The notes beneath the pieces are model-generated. The model was not told the DNA's origin. It did not search any database and saw nothing but the letters and a program-made list of their open reading frames with translations. Of a stretch of DNA of 64,000 bases, positions 34,808 to 43,016 are shown piece after piece. The stretch's first letter is position 1, and every line of letters begins with the position of its first letter. The position numbers and the translations under genes are program-made. The DNA comes from JAQBQH01 sp035607415 (lineage in GTDB: Bacteria > Myxococcota_A > Polyangia > Palsa-1104): contig DATNAQ010000088.1 in NCBI GenBank assembly GCA_035607415.1, positions 14,104 to 78,103 of the forward strand, read 5' to 3'.

Positions 34808-35931
34808 GCTGGCACCGGCGCTTTGCGCGGCGGGCGAGGCGGTGTCCAGTCGCGCAGCACGCGCACGATGCGTTCGCCGGCGTGTCCGTCGCCGAGCGCT
34901 CCGGCGATGCTCGAGAGCGTGCTTCGTGTCGCCGGATCGAGCGCGCGTCCGAGCGCGGCGACGATGGCGTCGGCGTCGGCGGCTACGTCCTGCACGTGGG
35001 CGCTGCGGAGGCGCCCTTTTTGGCGATCACCCACGTTCACGACGGGCACGCCGATCGCCGGCGCCTCGATGACGGCGCTCGAGCTATTGCCGAGCACGGC
35101 GTCGGCGTGGCGCAGAAGGCCGAGGTAGCGCCGCTCGCCGAGCGCCTCGACGGCGCGGCGGCGCGGACCGTCCGCCGCGCGCAAGAGGAGCGAGCGGATC
35201 TCGGCGGCGCCAGGGTCATTGTTCGGTAGAGTCACCACCCAAGTCGCGGCCACGCGCGCCATCGCCGCCGCCACCGCCTCTGCATCGGCGAGCGGCGCTG
35301 CCGCCAGTGTCGTCGGATGCACGGTGACGACAATCAGCGGCGCCGCCAGCGGCATTCCGAGCAGCGATTCGAGCTCCGCCCGATCGGCGAGATCGGCGCG
35401 GCGCAGGTTGTCGAGGCCAGGCGCGCCGACCACGTGCACCGTCGCTGGGGCTTCGCCCAGGGCGAGCAGCCGTCGGCGATACTCGTCGTGGCTGACGAAG
35501 TGCAGGTGACTCAGCTTGCTGATCGCGTGGCGAAGCGCGTCGTCGAAGGCGCCTTCGGTCTGCTCGCCGCCGTGCAGGTGCACGATCGGCACGCGAGCCA
35601 GCGTCGCCGCCAGCGCTGCCGCCGCTGTCTCGAAGCGATCGCCGAGCAGCATCAGCGCGTCGGGCTCCGTGCGCGCGAGCGCGCCCGCTACGCCGTCGAG
35701 TGCCGCCGCGGCCTGGGTGGCGATTGGCGCCTCGACGTTCCACGCGATGCGCTCGGCGGTGGCGAAGCCGTCGCTCTCGATGAGACGGTAGGTTTCACCG
35801 AAGCGTGGTCCCAGGTGCATGCCGCCAACGAGCAAACGCAGATCGAACGCCGCATCGTCACGCAAGAGCAGGCAGGTGCTGCGGAGGATGCCCCAGTCCT
35901 GACGACCCGTCGTCAGTACCGCGAGCCGCAT
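34804..35931 (-). CDS. legG: LegG, hydrolysing NDP-sugar 2-epimerase (NeuC-like)
   Basis: The 375-aa GT-B fold enzyme removes the nucleotide and inverts C2 to give the free 6-deoxy-mannose-type sugar for LegI. Motifs: TTGRQDWGILRST at the N-terminus, LLGDRFETAAAALAAT (residues about 95-110), VHLHGGEQTEGAFDDALRHA and VLGNSSSAVIEAPAIGVP. It starts at the ATG at 35931, 3 bases after the amidotransferase stop. A NeuC-type enzyme rather than the PseG hydrolase supports legionaminic over pseudaminic acid. Confidence 0.9.
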   Translation of the reverse strand: MRLAVLTTGRQDWGILRSTCLLLRDDAAFDLRLLVGGMHLGPRFGETYRLIESDGFATAERIAWNVEAPIATQAAAALDGVAGALARTEPDALMLLGDRFETAAAALAATLARVPIVHLHGGEQTEGAFDDALRHAISKLSHLHFVSHDEYRRRLLALGEAPATVHVVGAPGLDNLRRADLADRAELESLLGMPLAAPLIVVTVHPTTLAAAPLADAEAVAAAMARVAATWVVTLPNNDPGAAEIRSLLLRAADGPRRRAVEALGERRYLGLLRHADAVLGNSSSAVIEAPAIGVPVVNVGDRQKGRLRSAHVQDVAADADAIVAALGRALDPATRSTLSSIAGALGDGHAGERIVRVLRDWTPPRPPRKAPVPA

Positions 35932-35934
35932 GGA

Positions 35935-37218
35935 TTACGCCGCGTCCTGCCAGACGGTATGCCGCAGCTTCCACTGCCCGCCTTCGCGCTTCCACAAGTG
36001 CGGCGAGCGGAACTTCTCGGCGAGTGCCATGAACGACTCGCGCGTCATGGTCGGCTCGGCGAACTCCGTCGACGCTCTAGGGAACTCGTTGGCCGGAATG
36101 CTGAGATAGCGGAACACCTCGTCGGCGAAGCGCTCGGGGAACTCGCCGTCGAAGCGTTTGACCAGCGCTACGCCTTCGTCCCGCGTGATGTCACCGGAGC
36201 GGATCTCCTGGGCGGCGTCATAGGTCGCGCGGCCGATGCCGAACTTCACGTACGTGGTGTAGTAGTGGAAGTCGTCGATGCGATCATCGATCGAGTTGTA
36301 TTTGCTGTAGGTGCCGGGCGTGCGCTCCGGTGAGGCTTGGAAGCCGCCGTTCTCGACGGCGTAGTAGTAGCAGGACTGCGGATGCCACGGCAGGTAGTAG
36401 CCGAGGTAGTGGACCTCGACCTTGTTGCGCTCCATGAGCTCGGGATCCGCCGGCAGGTACGGGTCGAGGTCGACGCGCTCGAGCCCATAGCGGCCGAGGA
36501 GGTCGCTCACCGCCGTGCCACCGAGATAGGCCTGGGTGGCGTTCGACAGTGCGTAGTACTTGTGGTCGCGCCGCGCGCTCGACGCGTCGGCGATGGGGTT
36601 GCCGTACTCGGCTTCGTTTTCGCCGTAGAAGACGAGCGGCAAATCGAACAGTGGTGCCATTTTCGGCGCCAACGACTTCTGTCCGAGGATGAACGGCTGG
36701 AACGGATGGAACAGATTCTCGACGGCGAGTCGTGTCAGGAGGCGATGCACGCGCCCATTCGGCGTGCACAAATAGTTGTCGAAGCCGGCGTGGATCCAGG
36801 CCTGATGGTTCTTCCATCCCCACTCGGTATAGATGTGCGGCGCCCAGGTGACGGTGAGCGGATGCATACCGTACTCGTACTTGAGCTTGTGCGCGGCGTA
36901 GAACGAGTCCTTGCCGCCGGAGCCCGGCACGAGGCAGTCGTAGCGCCCGTCAGTGCGGCGATAGCGATCGCACAGCTCGCGCAACTGGCGCTCTCGATCC
37001 TTCCAATCGATGGTGCGGCGCTTGTTTTCCGTGAGCCGGCAGGCGTCGCAGATGCCTTCGGCGTCGAAGCCGATGGTCGCCTTCTTGCTTTCGCGCGTGT
37101 GCTTGAACTCGACAGAGGAGTTAGGACGCTGGTTGGAGATGACGCAGCGCTTGCAGAATTTCACGTCGCGCGGCAGTCCGTAATAGGCCTCGAGGGTTTC
37201 TGGCTCGCTCATGGTCAT
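35935..37218 (-). CDS. N-acetyl sugar amidotransferase, divergent type (set 2)
   Basis: The 427-aa protein is a second PP-loop sugar amidotransferase. The Cys pairs are CKRC (about residue 22) and CDAC (about 57), separated by a longer linker than in set 1; the PP-loop is LVPGSGGKDSFYAAHKL (about 95-111) with Lys in place of the Val found in set 1. The middle and C-terminal parts (KNHQAWIHAGFDNYL, YYLPWHPQSCYYYAVENGG) differ from WbpG. The ATG at 37218 overlaps the hisH set 2 stop by 4 bases. Expected role: amidation of an N-acetyl group on a sugar of this pathway, perhaps the nonulosonate or its precursor because legG follows directly. Confidence 0.88.
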   Translation of the reverse strand: MTMSEPETLEAYYGLPRDVKFCKRCVISNQRPNSSVEFKHTRESKKATIGFDAEGICDACRLTENKRRTIDWKDRERQLRELCDRYRRTDGRYDCLVPGSGGKDSFYAAHKLKYEYGMHPLTVTWAPHIYTEWGWKNHQAWIHAGFDNYLCTPNGRVHRLLTRLAVENLFHPFQPFILGQKSLAPKMAPLFDLPLVFYGENEAEYGNPIADASSARRDHKYYALSNATQAYLGGTAVSDLLGRYGLERVDLDPYLPADPELMERNKVEVHYLGYYLPWHPQSCYYYAVENGGFQASPERTPGTYSKYNSIDDRIDDFHYYTTYVKFGIGRATYDAAQEIRSGDITRDEGVALVKRFDGEFPERFADEVFRYLSIPANEFPRASTEFAEPTMTRESFMALAEKFRSPHLWKREGGQWKLRHTVWQDAA

Positions 37219-37844
37219 ATCGTGAGGAATCTGTCGATCACGCGCAAACCGGCCGATCCGCTCTTTTCTGGATGAAACTGGCACCCTATCACATTGCCGC
37301 GCTGCACAGCTGCCGAGATGCGCTGCCCGCCGTAGTCGGCGTCGGCAAGACGATCGGTTTCGTGCGTCGGCGCGGCGGTGAAGGAGTGCACGAAGTACAT
37401 CATCGTGCCCGACGGTAATGGCTCGAGGAGCGTGCCGTCCCATGAGCCGCCCGGGGGCGGTACGATGCGGTTCCACCCGATCTGCGGCACCTTGACCGTC
37501 GGGCGGTTCTCGATGGCGCGCACGCTGCCCTCGATGAGGCCGAGCCCCCGGTGGTGGCCGAACTCCTCGCTCTCGGCGAGAAGGAGCTGCATGCCGAGGC
37601 AGATACCGAGCAGAGGCCGGCTGAGGAGGACGTACTCGCGGATGGCATCGAGCTGGGCACGCGCGGTCAGTGCACGCATGCCGTCGCCGAACGCGCCAAC
37701 GCCGGGGAGCACCAGACGATCGGCCCCGGCGATGGCGTCGGGCGCAGTCGCCAACGTCACCTCGGCGCCCTGGTGGCGCAGCGCTTTCAGGACGCTGTGG
37801 ATGTTACCGATGCCGTAGTCGATGACGGTCACTCGGGGGCTCAT
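37215..37844 (-). CDS. hisH: HisH-like glutamine amidotransferase for sugar amidation (set 2)
   Basis: The 209-aa class I amidotransferase has catalytic Cys in GICLGMQLLLAES (about residue 80) and His-Glu in GCQFHPEKSGSAG. It is coupled by 4-base overlaps to both hisF and the sugar amidotransferase, so the three are made together. Its residues are closer to ordinary HisH than to a specialised form. The lack of other his genes and the amidotransferase neighbour point to sugar modification. Confidence 0.87.
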   Translation of the reverse strand: MSPRVTVIDYGIGNIHSVLKALRHQGAEVTLATAPDAIAGADRLVLPGVGAFGDGMRALTARAQLDAIREYVLLSRPLLGICLGMQLLLAESEEFGHHRGLGLIEGSVRAIENRPTVKVPQIGWNRIVPPPGGSWDGTLLEPLPSGTMMYFVHSFTAAPTHETDRLADADYGGQRISAAVQRGNVIGCQFHPEKSGSAGLRVIDRFLTI

Positions 37845-38614
37845 GAGCGCACCTCGAGCCCGCGCGCGGCGAGCCCTGCCTTCAAAGAGCCCATCGATTC
37901 GGTCTTGTAGTGCAGGATGCTGGCGACGGCGACGGCATCTGCCCCGCGGTCGAACGCGCTTACGACGTGGTCGATGCTGCCCGCTCCGCCGCACGCGATG
38001 ACAGGCACCGGCAGCCGCGGGCCGAGCGTCTGCACCAGCTCCAGATCGAACCCCTTGCGTGTGCCCTCGGCGTCGACGGACGTTACCAGCACCTCGCCCG
38101 CGCCGAGCTCCACCGCGCGCTGCGCCCACTCGACGACGTCGAGGCCGGTGCGCTCGCGGCCGTTGTCCGTGTAGGCTTCCCAGCCGCCTTCGCGACGGCG
38201 TTTGGCCTCGATCGATACGACGATGCATTGCGAGCCGAAGGTGCGGCTGGCTTCGGCGATGAGCTCGGGCCGGCGGATGGCGCCGGTGTTGATCGCCACT
38301 TTGTCCGCGCCGGCGCGCAGGAGCTGATGGATGTCGTCGACCTTGCGGATGCCGCCGCCGACGGTGAGCGGGACGAAGATCTCGGACGCCGTTCGGGAGA
38401 CGACGTCGACGAGGTTGTTGCGCTCATAGAGGCTGGCGACGATGTCGATGTACAGCAGCTCGTCGGCCCCCGCCTGGTAATAGCGGACGGCGTGCTCGGC
38501 CGGATCGCCGATCACGCGTAGTCCCTCGAGATGGATCCCCTTGACCAGGTTCGGCCCCTTGATGTCGAGCCGGGCGATCACGCGGCGTGGCAACTTCTGC
38601 GGATCTGGCTTCAT
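37841..38614 (-). CDS. hisF: HisF-like ammonia-channelling barrel (set 2)
   Basis: The 257-aa TIM barrel starts at the ATG at 38614 with RRVIARLDIKGPNLVKGI. Here the first catalytic Asp of HisF is kept (Asp17), but the second is changed to Glu (Glu136 in VVSIEAKRR). That is the reverse of the set 1 protein, which lost the first and kept the second. True histidine cyclase activity needs both, so both copies look specialised. It is first of the tightly overlapped hisF-hisH-amidotransferase-legG-legH string. Confidence 0.87.
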   Translation of the reverse strand: MKPDPQKLPRRVIARLDIKGPNLVKGIHLEGLRVIGDPAEHAVRYYQAGADELLYIDIVASLYERNNLVDVVSRTASEIFVPLTVGGGIRKVDDIHQLLRAGADKVAINTGAIRRPELIAEASRTFGSQCIVVSIEAKRRREGGWEAYTDNGRERTGLDVVEWAQRAVELGAGEVLVTSVDAEGTRKGFDLELVQTLGPRLPVPVIACGGAGSIDHVVSAFDRGADAVAVASILHYKTESMGSLKAGLAARGLEVRS

Positions 38615-38633
38615 CTCCGTCGCCTCACGCCTA

Positions 38634-39794
38634 TCACGCGATCCGGCCGCCAGCAACGGCAAGCTCTGCCGCGCGCAGGAGTGACGCCGCCACGTTGGAC
38701 GGCGTGCAGCGTTCGACGAGACGGCGGGAGGCGGCGCCCATCGCGGCACGAGCGTGATCGTCACCCGCGATGGTGTCGATGGCGCGGGCCAGCCCGGCGA
38801 CGTCGCCAGGCGCGAAGCGGTGACCGTTGACGCCCTGCTCGACGAGATCGATGGTGGCGCCGCACGCCGCCGAAGCGATCACGGGTAATCCGGCCAGCTC
38901 GGCCTCGTTGACGACCAGGCCCCAGACCTCCTCGAGCGACGGGAGAACAAACAGATCGGCGAGCTGGTAATAGAGCGGCAGCTCTTCGAGAGGGCGATTG
39001 CCGACGAAGCGGAATGATCCCGGCCGCAGCGTGGCGGCGGCGTGTTTCTCCCAGGTGATCCGCATCGCGCCGTCGCCAACGAACAGCAAGGCGACGTCTC
39101 TCCCGTCGTGCTGCACGCGCGCGACTGCGTCGATGAGATGATCCCCGCCCTTGCGCTCGAGCATTCGCCCGACGAAAAGCACGACGCGAGCCTCGCCGAA
39201 ACCGAGGGCTGCGCGCTCGGCGGCAACCCGTGGCTGGGTCCGGGCGACCAGCTCGAGGAAGCGCGCGTTGTCGATGCAATGGTAGGCGGGCACGACGCGC
39301 TCCCGCACCGCGCCGAGCGAAACGAGATAGTCGGCGGACGCGCTGCCGTAGCTCGCCCAGGCGTCGCTGTGGCGCACGAGGTATCGCACCGCCGGGCGTG
39401 TGGCGCTGCGCTGAAGGCTCGGCTCGTTGGCGGTGCTGCCGGCCCACAAGACGTGCGGGATGCGGCGGCGGCGGCAGGCCAAGAAGGCGTGCCAGTTGGT
39501 GAGCGACATCCAGCCGGAGTTGATGACGACGTCTGGTGCGCAGCCGCGCAGGAAGCGGCCGAAGCCTGGGTTGACGTGAAAGGAGAGCGTATCCCAGCGC
39601 AAGAGAAGGTTGAGCTGCCGCCCCGGCAGGACGACGCTGCGAAAGGTCGAAGCGGCGCCCGCGTCCCACGCGCGATCAGCTTCGCGCTCGGCGAAGAAGG
39701 CGATGGTGAGATCGACGCCGGCGCTCTTCGACAGCGCCTCGAACACCGGCGTCATGTGTGGATTGACGATGTTGTGGAGTAGCAGGATGCGCAT
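38634..39794 (-). CDS. GT4-family glycosyltransferase
   Basis: The 386-aa GT-B enzyme begins RILLLHNIVNPHMTPVFEALS. The C-terminal half shows VLFVGRMLERKGGDHLIDAV, LYYQLADLFVLPSLEEVWGLVVNEAELAGLPVIAS with the EVWG acid, and the final domain swap helix. It is cytoplasmic and retaining. Its ATG at 39794 shares one base with the stop of the upstream membrane protein. It ends 19 bases before hisF set 2, so it belongs to the same transcript. Confidence 0.88.
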   Translation of the reverse strand: MRILLLHNIVNPHMTPVFEALSKSAGVDLTIAFFAEREADRAWDAGAASTFRSVVLPGRQLNLLLRWDTLSFHVNPGFGRFLRGCAPDVVINSGWMSLTNWHAFLACRRRRIPHVLWAGSTANEPSLQRSATRPAVRYLVRHSDAWASYGSASADYLVSLGAVRERVVPAYHCIDNARFLELVARTQPRVAAERAALGFGEARVVLFVGRMLERKGGDHLIDAVARVQHDGRDVALLFVGDGAMRITWEKHAAATLRPGSFRFVGNRPLEELPLYYQLADLFVLPSLEEVWGLVVNEAELAGLPVIASAACGATIDLVEQGVNGHRFAPGDVAGLARAIDTIAGDDHARAAMGAASRRLVERCTPSNVAASLLRAAELAVAGGRIA

Positions 39795-41074
39795 CAAGAA
39801 ACCCGCCGTTCGCGGAGCGCCTGGTGCAGCGCCGTGGCGACGCCGGCGGCGAGGATCGGCACGATGATTTGGAGCCGCTCGAGCGCCCACTCGTTGGCTT
39901 GATATGAAGCAACGCTGCGGGCGAACACGGCGGTGCCGATCATGACGATGAAGGGACCGAGCATCGGCGCCAGAAAGGCGAGCCCGCGACGGCGCAACGT
40001 CACGAGCGCCAGCAGCGCGAGCGCGGCGAGCGCGGCGAAGTACAACGGATAGCGGTCGACGCTCACGTGGTAGGCCCAGGCCACCGCGTTCGCGCTCTCC
40101 TTCGACAAGAGCGCCGGCGTGTGCGGCGCCTGCTGCATGAACGCCTTGGTGTCGACATCGACGTGGAGCGCCGGAAAATCGGGGTGGGTGCGGAGCTGAT
40201 CGAGCACCTGCACGGTGTGGCCGTTCAGCAGGCGCCCGAGCTCGCCGACGGCGTTCTGCCAGTAGCTCGCGGCCAGCCGTGCGACCACGAGCGCCGCGGC
40301 GGTGACGACCCCAACGTCGCGCAGGAGGCGCTTCGTCCACGTCGGCGACGCGAGCAGCGTCGCGAGCGCGCCGGTGGCGATCGGGATGGCGGCGATCTCC
40401 CACTGCGGGCGCAACCAGACCAGCACCAGCGCTGAGCCGCACGTCTCCCACGGACGCATCGGCGAGCCGAACAGCGGCGCCAGCGCCAACTCGGCCCAGA
40501 TGAGCGCGTAGAAGAGGTTGTTGTAGAAGTAGGTGAGGTGCCAGAGGAAGCGCGTGTCGACGAGGATGATGGCGAAGAAGAGGAGCTTGCCGGGAAGATC
40601 GACGTGGCGCAGATGGCGCACGAAGAAGGCGCCGCTCCATAACAAGAACAGCAGCTCCTGGGCCACGTTCGGCGAGAGCAGGTGCAGCGAGCGGTAGAAC
40701 GCGACGCTGAGGCTGGTGCCGGGTGGATAGCCGAGCACCCAGCTGACCACTCCGTGGCGATAGCCCTCGGTGAGACCGCCGTAGCGGATCGCGAGCAGGA
40801 GCACGCGGTGGTACTCGATCTGAGCGTCCCACGCGATGCCGGAATACGAGAGCCCGAAGTAGGCGACGACGAGCGCGAGCAGCAGCAGCACGACGAGCCC
40901 GCGCCAATCGCGGCGCGCGAGCTGATAGAGCACCCACGCCGAGGCGCCGAGGAACGTGACGACCTGCAGCCAGCGCCAGGCGGTGAACAGCGCCGCTTCG
41001 GTCGGACCGCCGATGCCGAGGAAGGCGATCGGGATCAAGCTCACGAGGAAGAAGACGAGGAACGCGTCGATCAT
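39794..41074 (-). CDS. Polytopic membrane protein of glycan locus (possible GT-C or polymerase)
   Basis: The 426-aa protein has about 10 membrane helices. The loop GIAWDAQIEYHRVLLLAIRYGG (about residues 76-97) has an Asp before helix 3, as in some GT-C enzymes, and YPPGTSLSVAFYRSLHLL follows. A soluble loop near residues 285-325 (LRTHPDFPALHVDVDTKAFM) sits before the last helices. A Wzy-like polymerase is also possible, since no other Wzy was found. It is not related to the four-paralogue family by motif. Confidence 0.65.
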   Translation of the reverse strand: MIDAFLVFFLVSLIPIAFLGIGGPTEAALFTAWRWLQVVTFLGASAWVLYQLARRDWRGLVVLLLLALVVAYFGLSYSGIAWDAQIEYHRVLLLAIRYGGLTEGYRHGVVSWVLGYPPGTSLSVAFYRSLHLLSPNVAQELLFLLWSGAFFVRHLRHVDLPGKLLFFAIILVDTRFLWHLTYFYNNLFYALIWAELALAPLFGSPMRPWETCGSALVLVWLRPQWEIAAIPIATGALATLLASPTWTKRLLRDVGVVTAAALVVARLAASYWQNAVGELGRLLNGHTVQVLDQLRTHPDFPALHVDVDTKAFMQQAPHTPALLSKESANAVAWAYHVSVDRYPLYFAALAALALLALVTLRRRGLAFLAPMLGPFIVMIGTAVFARSVASYQANEWALERLQIIVPILAAGVATALHQALRERRVS

Positions 41075-42345
41075 CGGCGCGCCTTGAGCCACAGCCACGC
41101 GAAGTTGCTGGGTGGGTAGTTGAAGCCGCGGAAGTCGCGGTTGAGATAGCTGCGATCGACGACGCGCTCGGCGAGCTTCTCGAGGAGCGGGTCGTCGCGC
41201 AGGGCGCGAAAAGCGAGCACGACCGCCGACGCGATGTATTCGCCGCGCTCGTCGAGCCGGGAGGAGCCGAGGTCGCGGATGCACGGCAGCGTGCGCACCT
41301 CGGACCAACCGAGCTTGGTCCAGGCCACGAGGTACCACGTCGGCAGCACGCACTGCTCGCGCTGCTGATCGAGCCAGACCGCGTCGAAGCGATCGCTGCC
41401 GAGCTCGGCGATCACGCGGTAGTGGTCGAGGAACGGATGCATCGGAAACTCGTGCGCCAGCTCCTTCAGGAGCGCACGTCGCTCCTCGACCGGGTGCGCG
41501 TCGACGACCGCACGACGAAAACGCTCGTCGACGGGCCACCAGCGCGGCGCCGGCGTGGTGGTCGGTGCCGCGCGCGGCGCCAGCAGCATCATGCCGAACG
41601 GGTGGCCGTGCGGCAGCGGCAGCGTCGGCATGTACGAGACCTCGGCGCCGTCGGCGACCGACTCGACGACATAGCCGGGCAGCGGCCGCTGCAGCCGGCC
41701 CTCGCGCGGGAAGGTCCAGACGATCGGGCTCAGGTGGCGCATCTCCATGCGCGTGACGTCGCCGAAGATGTCGACCTTGTTGAGCGGATGGATCGCGCGC
41801 ACGGCGGTCGGCTCGACGAGGGTGCCGTCGGAGGCGATGAGCCGCGGCGTCGTCGCATCGGCGTAGGTCATCGCGAAGACGACGTCGTACCAGGTCGTGT
41901 AGCCGAGCGGCCACATGCTGCCGCCGATGCGCGTGAAGAGCGCAGCGTTGGTCGCCCGGTTGTCGAAGTGATAGGCGATGTCGGGCGGGGCGCCCTCCAT
42001 GTGCTCGTCGATGGTGAGGCGGGGCTGTGGGTACGGCTCGTTGTAGAGCAGCACGTCGCCGTTGTTGACGAACGCGGAGAGAAAGCCGGCGTTGCCCATC
42101 TCGGTATCGGAGTACATCGGGGGCAGCGCCACGTAGAGCGGGCCGTCGAGCTTCCACTCGGCGAGCGAGTCGTCGAGAATCTGCTCGCGGTAGTGATTGG
42201 CGATCTTCGGCCGCGGGCGCTTGCGCAGGCGCTTGAGGTTGGTCCACGGCAGCGACGCGGCGAACTCGAGCTTGAGCGTCCGCGCTTCACCGACGATGAC
42301 GGCGGCGACGATGCACCACAGGACGACGAGCGCGGCTCTCCTCAT
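41071..42345 (-). CDS. Membrane-anchored extracytoplasmic protein of unknown function
   Basis: The 424-aa protein has one N-terminal membrane segment (AALVVLWCIVAAVIVG, residues 4-19) with Arg residues before it, so the rest is probably outside the inner membrane. The remaining text (DGPLYVALPPMYSDTEMGNAGF, EPYPQPRLTIDEHMEG, FDNRATNAALFTRIGGSMWP, DRFDAVWLDQQREQCVLP) has no motif I recognise. It is coupled on both sides by 4-base overlaps to a methyltransferase and a polytopic membrane protein, so it likely belongs to the glycan assembly machine. It could be a lost or novel glycan-modifying domain. Confidence 0.7.
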   Translation of the reverse strand: MRRAALVVLWCIVAAVIVGEARTLKLEFAASLPWTNLKRLRKRPRPKIANHYREQILDDSLAEWKLDGPLYVALPPMYSDTEMGNAGFLSAFVNNGDVLLYNEPYPQPRLTIDEHMEGAPPDIAYHFDNRATNAALFTRIGGSMWPLGYTTWYDVVFAMTYADATTPRLIASDGTLVEPTAVRAIHPLNKVDIFGDVTRMEMRHLSPIVWTFPREGRLQRPLPGYVVESVADGAEVSYMPTLPLPHGHPFGMMLLAPRAAPTTTPAPRWWPVDERFRRAVVDAHPVEERRALLKELAHEFPMHPFLDHYRVIAELGSDRFDAVWLDQQREQCVLPTWYLVAWTKLGWSEVRTLPCIRDLGSSRLDERGEYIASAVVLAFRALRDDPLLEKLAERVVDRSYLNRDFRGFNYPPSNFAWLWLKARR

Positions 42346-43016
42346 GGGCGGGTTGCGCGCAAGAAGATGTTGCCGCAGAGGAGACTGACCCGCCACGTGC
42401 GCGCGGCGGCGAACACGCCGGAGCCGGTGACCTCGAGGGGCCTGAAGCCGGCGTCGGCGACGAGCGCGCGCAGGCTGTCGACGGTGAAGTAGTGCAGGTT
42501 GCCGCCGTCGATGCCGTGCTTCCAGAACGACGTGCGGATGGGGCGCCCGGCGAGCAGGCGCAGCCGTTGCGGCAAGTACGCCACGTTCGGCGTCTCGACG
42601 AGCAGCGTGCCGCCGGGCCGCAGCAGGCGGTGCGCGTCGCGCAGGAACGCCGCCGGGTCGAACAGATATTGCAGCGTCGAGAGCGACACGATCGTCGTGA
42701 AGCTGCCGTCGGCGAAGGGCAGGGGGCGCGAGGCGTCGAGCACGACCCAGGTGGCGACGTCGCCGCGGCCGGCGTGCGCCGCGCTCACGACCGCGGGCGA
42801 GATGTCGGCGGCGACGACGCGCCCGTAGCGGCCGGCGGCGCGCGCGACGAGCTCGCCGGTGCCGCAGCCGATGTCGAGGAGCGCTTCGCCGCCGGGCAGG
42901 AGCGCCGCGGCGACCTCTTCGCGCGTGCGCTCGAACCGGCGCAAGAGGCGGAAGTGCAGCGGCAGCGGGAGGAGGTCTTCGTCGTGCTGCGCGTCGAAGA
43001 AGTCGGAGGTCTTCAT
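42342..43016 (-). CDS. Class I SAM-dependent methyltransferase
   Basis: The 224-aa protein has ALLDIGCGTGELVARAAGRYG (about residues 45-65), the acid in VVAADISPAVV, and LSTLQYLFDPAAFLRDAHRLLRPGGTLLVETPN. This matches glycan-locus methyltransferases resembling UbiG. ATG at 43016 overlaps the GT4 stop by 4 bases. It probably O-methylates the sugar added by that GT4 enzyme or a terminal residue. Confidence 0.87.
   Translation of the reverse strand: MKTSDFFDAQHDEDLLPLPLHFRLLRRFERTREEVAAALLPGGEALLDIGCGTGELVARAAGRYGRVVAADISPAVVSAAHAGRGDVATWVVLDASRPLPFADGSFTTIVSLSTLQYLFDPAAFLRDAHRLLRPGGTLLVETPNVAYLPQRLRLLAGRPIRTSFWKHGIDGGNLHYFTVDSLRALVADAGFRPLEVTGSGVFAAARTWRVSLLCGNIFLRATRP

Noticed and set aside
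37215..38614. Second hisH/hisF pair as the true histidine pair
   Set aside because: It is closer to normal HisF, but it has Glu for the second catalytic Asp and is overlapped with a sugar amidotransferase and legG. Not fully excluded; complementation would decide.
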